A stretch of DNA of 10,196 bases from DATEUP01 sp041485285. GTDB lineage: Archaea > Thermoplasmatota > DTKX01 > DATEUP01. The stretch covers positions 1-10,196 of the forward strand of contig JBGPJF010000076.1 in NCBI GenBank assembly GCA_041485285.1, written 5' to 3'. The translations under genes and the position numbers were made by a program. This document shows, one piece after another, positions 5,071 to 10,196 of this stretch (position 1 is the first letter of the stretch; each line of letters opens with the position of its first letter). The notes under the pieces are model-generated. The model ran no database searches, was not told the origin of the DNA, and was given only the letters and a program-made list of their open reading frames with translations.

Positions 5071-8000
5071 TCAGTAATTCTTCTGGTGCTTCCGCCGGTA
5101 GCGGTAGAACATCACCATGAGGGCGCCGCCGCCTCCCACGAGCGCGAGGATTACGACCAGCCCGAAGGCGCCGCCCGGGATGATCGCAAACGGGTCGCCG
5201 CTGTCCACGTTCACGCGGACGGCCACCGTCTTGCTGTTCCCCGCGCTGTCGGTCATCGTCACGGTAACAACGCCCGGCCCAACGCCCGTGAACCGGTGCG
5301 TGACGCGCGACCCTTCCGCGTGCGTCCCGTCGGGGAACGTCCAGGAAAAGACGACGGGCCCGCTCGGGTCGTCGGCCGCGATTTCGAACACGGTTTCCAC
5401 GTTGCGCTTGAGCTGCACGATGGGGTTCTGGTCGGCCAAGATCTCGTTGGGGTTCTCGCCGGGGACGATGACGCGAAGCACGCTGAGCACCGGCCCCGTC
5501 CGGTCGCGCGCGTCGAGCGTGAGCGAGAAGACCCCGCAGTTGCCGCCCAGGTCGCACAGCGTGAGGTTGACCGTGTGGTTCCCGGAGTCGTGGAAGGTGA
5601 CGGTGACGACGGGAAAGCTCGTCGAGTTGTGCGTCGTCCCCGCGTCGATCCAACGCCACTGGGCGGTGGTGCTGTTGACGCCGGTGGGGTCGCGGGCCTG
5701 CGAGGCGTCAATCATGAAGGGGACGCCGAGGTCGGGCTCGCCCGTGAAAATGAAGTCGACCTCGGGGGGGCTGGTGTCGTTGGCCTGGAACGGCACGACC
5801 GCCTCGACCCAGTTCATCGAGCGGTCGAAGAGCCGGATCCGCAGCGAGAAGTTGCCCTCGCGGCTCACGGGCACCTCGAACGACAGGGAGGTGGCGTTCC
5901 CGGTCCTGCCGACGCTGAGCGGCGGCGGCTCGGTGAGGAACCACTCGATGAACGCGCCCGATGGGAAGAGCGGGTCGTTGTCCGTCGCATTGGGCAGGCT
6001 CACGGTGAGGTTGACGCCGACCTCGGGGCGGGGGAACACGATGGGGCCAAGCACCGGGCGGATCGAGTCGCGGGCCGTGACGGTGAAGGTAGCGGCGCCG
6101 ACGGCGCCGTTGTTGTCGCGCGCCTCGGCGATGACGGTGAAATTGCCGGTGGTCGGCGGCGTGAATGGGAAGAGCGGCCCCGACCCCGTCGCGTTGCCCG
6201 CCCCGAGCACGACGGTCCAGTAGATGGTGGACACCTCGAAGTCGTCGAAGGACAGGGAGCCGTCGAGGGAGGCCGGCACGCCCGCTTCAAGCAGCCCCGG
6301 CGGCAGCACGATGATCGAGGGGCCGAAGTCGAGGCGGCCGACGCGCGGCTTGGTGTCCTGCCCCGTGCCGTCCGTGAAGTTGTAGGGCGTATCGTAGAAC
6401 TGGTCGAAATTGGCGTTTACCGCCGTGAAGCCCGACCAGTAGTTGCCGCCACCGAGTTCTTCGAAGGGGAAGCCCGGGGCCCCCGGCGACGAAGCGTGCT
6501 GCGCGTTGTCGATGAACGCGTTGCGGGCGGCGTAGCCGGTCACGTTCGTCACGCGCGCTCCAAACAGGCTGTTGCGGGCCACGACCGAGTCGACGACCGT
6601 AATGTCCGTGGAGTTAGCAAGGTACACGCCGACGGTGGAGTTCTCGAAGAAGCAGTACTGCACGAGGGCGGTGGCCACCTTGGTTAGGTTGAGCGCGGAA
6701 AGGGCCGCGCGGGCGTAGGCGTGGAGGACATTCACCCTCGACGCGCTCGAAATCGTGATCCCATCTCCAAGCGCCCCGTCAACGCGCACATTCTCGACAC
6801 GGACGTCCTGCGTGGGGGGGAAGAAGGCGGTCGACCACACGCGGATGCCGTAGGTCACATTGCGCGCGACGAGGTCGCGCACGGTGAGCCCGTTCGTGCC
6901 GATGGCGACCACGCCTGCATCGGCGTCCTCGACGAGCACGCGCTCGACGACGACCGCCGACGACCCGAAGATGTGGACGCCCGCGCCGCGCAGGCGCAGG
7001 TCGGTGAGCGTCGCGCCGGAGACGGCGGAGACCACGACGAGGCCCGCGTCGTCGGTCACATCGACGCGCACGTTGGCGGCGTTCGCGATCCACAGGAAGG
7101 GCTTGCCTTCGACCGTATTCGAGCGGTTGGCGTCGGCGGTGGGGGGCGCGCTTGCCGGGTCGACCGCGAGCGTGCGCGCGCAGTCGCTGAGCGCGACGCT
7201 GCGCAGGACCGCGTTCGTCAGGTTGAGCAGGTAGAGGCAGGTGCCCGCGCTTGCGTGGATGTTCACGCGCAACAGCCAGAGTGCCGACGACTCGTTGAGG
7301 GACAGGGCCCGCCACCCGCCTTCCACGAGCGAATCCCACAGGGAGAGCCTGGCGCTAAGCCTGTCGCTCACGGCGGTGCCCGCCGGGCTTGAAAGGGTGG
7401 AGTTGGAGAAGGTCAGGTCAGTGGTCACGTTCGTCAGGAGCGCGACGCTCGCTTCGCGGACGGTGAGCCCGATGAATTGGGAGGCGGCGAGGTGGTCGGC
7501 CATGACACCTACGGATGACCGCAGGACCGTGACGCGGCCGACGGTGGCCGCCGACGAACCCGGCCCGAAGAGGAGGCCCCCGCCCGTGAAGTCCGAGACC
7601 GTCAGGTTGTCGATGACCGGGGTCGTCGAGGCGTCTTCGTAGTACCCCCAGCTGCCGTTGGCCATCGTCGAGTCCCGGAGGTCCACGTGGCCGTTCAGCG
7701 CCGTGCGGATGCACCAGTCGACGCACCCCTCGAACTGTGAAAACTGTGCGTCAAGCGTTGCAATTCCGGTGAACGTCACGGCTCGCAGCGCATCCACGAT
7801 GCGCGCGTGGCGCAGCGTGAGGGTCGAGCCGTTTTGGAGTTCGATCCCTGCCCATGTCGTGAAATTGCTTGCGGGGCGGGGGCCGATGATCGCCGGGACG
7901 GCCGTCGTGCCGGTCGCCGAGATCGACCCGCCGTCGCCGACGAGGCGCGACCCGTTGTCCATGCGCAGCTCGACGCCCTCGGAGATGAGGAGGAAGCCGC

Positions 8001-8175
8001 CGGGCTGGACGTGGAAGTCGTGGTCGAGGACGTACGGGGAATCGGTTACGTTGAGAACGAGGAGCTGGTCGGTGGTGGAATTGGTGATGGCGGTTTCGGC
8101 CGAAGCGGCGCCGGCCATCGCAAGGCCAATAAGGGCGATCCCCACGAGGAAGAGCGCCAGCGTGGGCCCACGCAT
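5071..8175 (-). CDS. Large secreted, membrane-anchored surface protein: right-handed beta-helix plus PKD/Ig-like domains
   Basis: A protein of 1034 aa. The N terminus is a signal peptide (MR, then a hydrophobic run, with a likely cleavage after ASA at residue 26). Residues about 35-610 are short repeating strands with turns rich in Asn, Val and Thr (for example DLTFSNSTLSS, LTDLRLRGAGVHIFGSS, DITVVDSVVARNSLFGARVTN), the look of a NosD/pectate-lyase-type parallel beta-helix. From about 622 to 1000 come several PKD/Ig-like domains: ASLDGSLSFDDF, TDNDPLFPSG, the segment after NDTSPPEVDF, and a last one with FSWTFPDGT...HRFTGVGPGVVTVTMTD. A single membrane helix (about 1003-1023) is followed by a basic tail YRYRRKHQKNY, so the body lies outside the cell. 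By my count there are nearly thirty Asn-X-Ser/Thr sequons, suggesting a glycosylated cell-surface protein. It probably serves in carbohydrate binding, adhesion or cell envelope; no catalytic residues are identifiable. Confidence 0.88.
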   Translation of the reverse strand: MRGPTLALFLVGIALIGLAMAGAASAETAITNSTTDQLLVLNVTDSPYVLDHDFHVQPGGFLLISEGVELRMDNGSRLVGDGGSISATGTTAVPAIIGPRPASNFTTWAGIELQNGSTLTLRHARIVDALRAVTFTGIATLDAQFSQFEGCVDWCIRTALNGHVDLRDSTMANGSWGYYEDASTTPVIDNLTVSDFTGGGLLFGPGSSAATVGRVTVLRSSVGVMADHLAASQFIGLTVREASVALLTNVTTDLTFSNSTLSSPAGTAVSDRLSARLSLWDSLVEGGWRALSLNESSALWLLRVNIHASAGTCLYLLNLTNAVLRSVALSDCARTLAVDPASAPPTADANRSNTVEGKPFLWIANAANVRVDVTDDAGLVVVSAVSGATLTDLRLRGAGVHIFGSSAVVVERVLVEDADAGVVAIGTNGLTVRDLVARNVTYGIRVWSTAFFPPTQDVRVENVRVDGALGDGITISSASRVNVLHAYARAALSALNLTKVATALVQYCFFENSTVGVYLANSTDITVVDSVVARNSLFGARVTNVTGYAARNAFIDNAQHASSPGAPGFPFEELGGGNYWSGFTAVNANFDQFYDTPYNFTDGTGQDTKPRVGRLDFGPSIIVLPPGLLEAGVPASLDGSLSFDDFEVSTIYWTVVLGAGNATGSGPLFPFTPPTTGNFTVIAEARDNNGAVGAATFTVTARDSIRPVLGPIVFPRPEVGVNLTVSLPNATDNDPLFPSGAFIEWFLTEPPPLSVGRTGNATSLSFEVPVSREGNFSLRIRLFDRSMNWVEAVVPFQANDTSPPEVDFIFTGEPDLGVPFMIDASQARDPTGVNSTTAQWRWIDAGTTHNSTSFPVVTVTFHDSGNHTVNLTLCDLGGNCGVFSLTLDARDRTGPVLSVLRVIVPGENPNEILADQNPIVQLKRNVETVFEIAADDPSGPVVFSWTFPDGTHAEGSRVTHRFTGVGPGVVTVTMTDSAGNSKTVAVRVNVDSGDPFAIIPGGAFGLVVILALVGGGGALMVMFYRYRRKHQKNY

Positions 8176-8200
8176 GGGCCACGGCTACGTCAAACGCCCC

Positions 8201-8208
8201 CTAATAAC
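8201..8208 (-). promoter_or_regulatory. TATA-like element of the surface protein gene
   Basis: The minus strand reads GTTATTAG, with its centre about 30 nt upstream of the ATG at 8173-8175. This predicts a leader of only about four nucleotides and no ribosome binding site, consistent with the other near-leaderless genes here. Confidence 0.5.
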
Positions 8209-8248
8209 TGCGCGCCATCGGCGCAGACCCGGTGGCCGCGCCCCGCGC

Positions 8249-8929
8249 CTACTTCGCGGCGTGCCCGTTCTCGACGCCCGGAAGCATCGCGAGCAGCGCG
8301 CTCAGGTTCTCGACGCGTTCGGTCGGCTTGGTGGCCGTCTCGCGCGCGTGGCCGGGCGGGCTGAAGAGGATCGTCGCGACCCCCGCGGCCTTGCCGGCCC
8401 CGAGGTCGGCTTCGCCGTCGCCCACGATCACGGCCTCGCCCGGCTTGTTGCCGAGCTTCGTGAGCGCCTTGTGGACCGGGATCGGCGAGGGCTTCACGGG
8501 GTCGCCGTTGTGGCGGCCCACGACGAGGGGGATGTCGGGGAACCCGAAGCGCTTCAGGCCGTCGGCGATCGAACGCGGATTGTTGTTCGAGACGATGGCC
8601 ACCTTGTAGCCGCGGCGCATGATCTCGGAAACGACGTCGACGGCCTTGTCGATCGGGTGCGAGTTGTTGAGCGCGCGGTTCTCCTCGTCCTCGACGAGCC
8701 TAAACGCCTCGTTCCTGAAGTCGGCGGCTTCGTGGGCTTTGCCTTGGTCCATGAGCGACTTGAAACCCTGGCCGATGCCGCGCAAGACCCACTTTTCGTC
8801 GAAGGGCAGGCCATACTTGGTGGCGACGCTTTTGACCTGTAGGCGGAGGTCTTCCCAATCAGCCCCGAGGTGGATCAGGGTCTGGTCGAAATCGAAGAGG
8901 ACAACCTTCAGGCCCTTCGGGAGGGGCAC
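8249..8929 (-). CDS. HAD-superfamily hydrolase (phosphoglycolate phosphatase-like)
   Basis: A protein of 226 aa with all four HAD motifs. Motif I is DFDQT (residues 13-17: nucleophile Asp13, acid/base Asp15). Motif II is VSNNN (about 112-116, Ser/Thr position). Motif III is the Lys in VKPSP (about 145). Motif IV is GDGEAD (about 172-177), which with motif I binds magnesium. The insert between motifs I and II (about 20-90) is helical, as in a C1-type cap, typical of phosphoglycolate phosphatase/beta-phosphoglucomutase relatives. The phosphorylated substrate cannot be told from the sequence. The GTG start at 8929 places the core strand KVVLFDFD at the expected distance from the N terminus, and an AT-rich element about 23 nt upstream suits a leaderless message. 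It is a soluble cytosolic enzyme. It is flanked by unrelated same-strand genes with their own apparent promoters. Confidence 0.92.
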   Translation of the reverse strand: MPLPKGLKVVLFDFDQTLIHLGADWEDLRLQVKSVATKYGLPFDEKWVLRGIGQGFKSLMDQGKAHEAADFRNEAFRLVEDEENRALNNSHPIDKAVDVVSEIMRRGYKVAIVSNNNPRSIADGLKRFGFPDIPLVVGRHNGDPVKPSPIPVHKALTKLGNKPGEAVIVGDGEADLGAGKAAGVATILFSPPGHARETATKPTERVENLSALLAMLPGVENGHAAK

Positions 8930-8947
8930 AAGGGCGGCGACAGGGCA

Positions 8948-8956
8948 TTAGAATTT
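8948..8956 (-). promoter_or_regulatory. TATA-like element of the HAD hydrolase gene
   Basis: The minus strand reads AAATTCTAA, centred about 23 nt before the GTG at 8929. It is the only AT-rich patch in the gap between the DUF35 and HAD genes. It suggests that the HAD gene has its own promoter rather than relying on read-through from the thiolase/DUF35 operon. Confidence 0.45.
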
Positions 8957-9034
8957 GAAGGTTGGCCTTACGGTCTCTGAACGTGCCGCGCTGGATATGG
9001 CGTGCCGAAGGGCGAGGCGGCCCCAGGGCGGGGG

Positions 9035-9619
9035 TCAGTTTGCGCGCTTGCGTCCCTTGGCCGGTGGCTTGCGCTTGGCCGCAGTTTCGTCGTCCACCAT
9101 GACGAAGTACACGTCCGTCGGCGACAGCTTCGCTTTGCGCAGGAACCGGAGCTTGACCTTCTTCCCGATCCAACCAAGGTCGGGCTTCTCCGGGTCAACG
9201 CCGAAGAGCCGGCCGAGGAAGAGCGTGTCAATGCCCGGCCACTCGATCATGACAAGCACGTACGGGCACTGGTCGAGGAACGCCTCCGACCCGAAGTAGC
9301 ACACCGTGAACGAGTGGATGGCCGCCTCCTTGGGCAGCTCGACCCACTTCATCTTCGTGCCGCACCGCATGCAGTGGCCGCGGGGGGTGCCCGGCGCCCA
9401 CTTGCACCTCGGGCACCGCGTCGACAGGAACCGCCCATTGGTAAGCCCCGCGAAGAAGGGCGAGTCTTGCCCGTACGAGTGGACATAGACCACGTTGTAC
9501 GGCTGTTTGACCACGAGCGGCGTCATGTTGTTGAGGTCGGCAAGGTCGACGGGCATCGGGATGCGGAAGACCTGACCGGCCTCCATCGTCTCCTCGACCT
9601 TCGAGGGGAGCTTGGCCAT
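9035..9619 (-). CDS. DUF35 zinc-ribbon/OB-fold protein (thiolase partner)
   Basis: A protein of 194 aa. Residues 41-68 hold the helical lead-in typical of DUF35 (YVHSYGQDSPFFAGLTNGRFL). A rubredoxin-like zinc ribbon follows, with Cys69, Cys72, Cys83 and Cys86 (CPRC...CMRC), and then an OB-fold (about 87-175, HSFTVCYFG to TDVYFVMV). Such proteins bind acyl-CoA and bridge thiolases to HMG-CoA synthase in archaea, or support acyl-CoA thiolases/aldolases in other pathways. The ~40-residue N-terminal extension and the Lys/Arg-rich tail (KRKPPAKGRKRAN) make it longer than the usual 130-150 aa. The start lies one nucleotide after the thiolase stop, with AGGAGG seven nucleotides upstream, so the two are co-translated and the thiolase is the likely partner. 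Which acyl-CoA pathway it serves is inference. Confidence 0.9.
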   Translation of the reverse strand: MAKLPSKVEETMEAGQVFRIPMPVDLADLNNMTPLVVKQPYNVVYVHSYGQDSPFFAGLTNGRFLSTRCPRCKWAPGTPRGHCMRCGTKMKWVELPKEAAIHSFTVCYFGSEAFLDQCPYVLVMIEWPGIDTLFLGRLFGVDPEKPDLGWIGKKVKLRFLRKAKLSPTDVYFVMVDDETAAKRKPPAKGRKRAN

Positions 9620-9620
9620 G

Positions 9621-10196
9621 TCAGTGCCTCCTTTCGAGGACGCTTACGGTCACGTAGGTCCCGGTCCCCGCGTGGCTGTGGATGAGCCCGCGCTCGGCGC
9701 CCGGCACCTGCAGCTTGCTGTTGCCGAGGTGCTGCTTGATGCGCCCCTGCAGCTGCCAGAACGCGAACACGCCCTGCATCAGGCCCGTTGCTCCGACCGG
9801 GTGGCCGCACGCGAGCAGCCCGCCCGACGGGTTCACGGGGATCTGCCCGGGCTCGTCGGTGAACTTGAGCCCGTAGTCGACCCCCTTCAGGAACGGGGCG
9901 CCCGACTCGACGAATTTGCCGCCGTCGCCGTACTTGCAAAGTCCCATGTCCTCGTAGGTCTGGATTTCGGACGACGTGTAAGCATCGTGGAGCTCGATGA
10001 ACGAGATGTCGTTCTTGGGGTCGGAGATCTTCGCCATCTCGTAAGCTTCCTTCGAGGCCTGCCGCCCAGCGCGGAAGCTGTGGATGCCGGGGTAGGAGAG
10101 CTTGCCCCCTTTGAATCGCTTGCCGACATAGTCGGACGCCTTCTCGTGCGGGAGGAGAATGACGTCGCCCCGCGGGCGGTCGGCCATGCGCATCGC
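9621..10196 (-). CDS. Thiolase (acetyl-CoA acetyltransferase/SCP2-type), C-terminal part (5' end outside window)
   Basis: The frame ends in TGA at 9621-9623 and is still open at the window edge, giving about 191 visible residues. The C-terminal thiolase domain shows IELHDAYTSSEIQTYEDMGLC (the His of the 'HDA' block replaces the Asn-Glu-Ala-Phe block of bacterial biosynthetic thiolases, as in SCP2-type and archaeal forms) and NPSGGLLACGHPVGATGLMQ, which contains the catalytic His and the preceding Cys of the active site. The nucleophilic N-terminal Cys lies outside the window. The Met codons near the edge are internal. Thiolases join two acetyl-CoA to acetoacetyl-CoA or cleave 3-ketoacyl-CoA. 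The adjacent DUF35 gene favours the archaeal complex type, possibly the mevalonate pathway; a fatty-acid or other acyl-CoA role is the alternative. Archaeal thiolases of this type are about 390 aa, so roughly half is visible. Confidence 0.93.
   Translation of the reverse strand, partial: AMRMADRPRGDVILLPHEKASDYVGKRFKGGKLSYPGIHSFRAGRQASKEAYEMAKISDPKNDISFIELHDAYTSSEIQTYEDMGLCKYGDGGKFVESGAPFLKGVDYGLKFTDEPGQIPVNPSGGLLACGHPVGATGLMQGVFAFWQLQGRIKQHLGNSKLQVPGAERGLIHSHAGTGTYVTVSVLERRH
9627..9632 (-). promoter_or_regulatory. Shine-Dalgarno sequence of the DUF35 gene inside the thiolase coding end
   Basis: The minus strand reads AGGAGG, seven nucleotides before the ATG at 9617-9619. It lies in the codons for the last thiolase residues (ERRH). 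This strong site contrasts with the lack of one at the leaderless first genes and fits an internal operon gene. Confidence 0.75.

Noticed and set aside
5086..6687. 533-aa plus-strand open frame opposite the surface protein gene
   Set aside because: Shadow of the GC-rich minus-strand gene, with low-complexity Arg/Glu/Gly/Asp content and no hydrophobic core pattern.
1..10196. tRNA, rRNA, CRISPR array or mobile element
   Set aside because: No regularly spaced repeats, no tRNA-like cloverleaf stretch noticed, and no transposase or integrase motifs in any frame by reading.

Overview
The window looks archaeal. It is GC-rich, several genes are preceded about 23-30 nt upstream of the start codon by short AT-rich TATA-like elements (leaderless or near-leaderless style), and the gene content fits: a thiolase/DUF35 pair, an ArsR-like winged-helix protein, a small Xre-type regulator with a C-terminal sensory-looking domain, and a very large secreted beta-helix/PKD surface protein with a C-terminal anchor. 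A high-GC member of the Thermoplasmatota or a related euryarchaeal lineage is my best guess; this is inference from gene style, not from a marker gene.

Layout from left to right. Positions 2-475 (+) are the C-terminal part of a DegT/DnrJ/EryC1-type PLP sugar aminotransferase cut by the window edge. Next is a divergent pair with somewhat lower GC than its surroundings: a winged-helix regulator (490-876, -) and an unrecognised 162-aa protein with a Rossmann-like, nucleoside-deoxyribosyltransferase-like look (1015-1503, +). A 9-bp perfect inverted repeat and a 20-bp-phased direct repeat surround the regulator's TATA box. Then a FAD/NAD-dependent oxidoreductase (1537-2739, -, probable TTG start) is separated from a GyrI-like small-molecule-binding protein (3018-3428, +) by a region holding a TATA element inside a perfect 10-bp inverted repeat. 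The GyrI-like gene converges on the Xre-type regulator (3425-3997, -), the two sharing a CTAG double stop.

The right half is all on the minus strand: a HEAT-repeat protein resembling AlkC/AlkD-type DNA alkylation repair proteins (4053-5012), a 1034-aa surface glycoprotein candidate (5071-8175), a HAD-family phosphatase (8249-8929), a DUF35 zinc-ribbon/OB-fold protein (9035-9619) and the 3' part of a thiolase (9621-window end). The last two are one nucleotide apart, with a strong ribosome binding site for the DUF35 gene inside the thiolase coding end, so they are a translationally linked operon for acyl-CoA condensation or cleavage; an HMG-CoA-synthase-like gene may lie beyond the edge.

No tRNA, rRNA, CRISPR array, insertion sequence or integrase was seen. 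No strongly novel system is evident; the best candidates for a second look are the regulator/unknown pair at 490-1503 with its operator-like repeats, the palindrome-wrapped promoter at 2783-2816, and the missing start codon of the GyrI-like gene.
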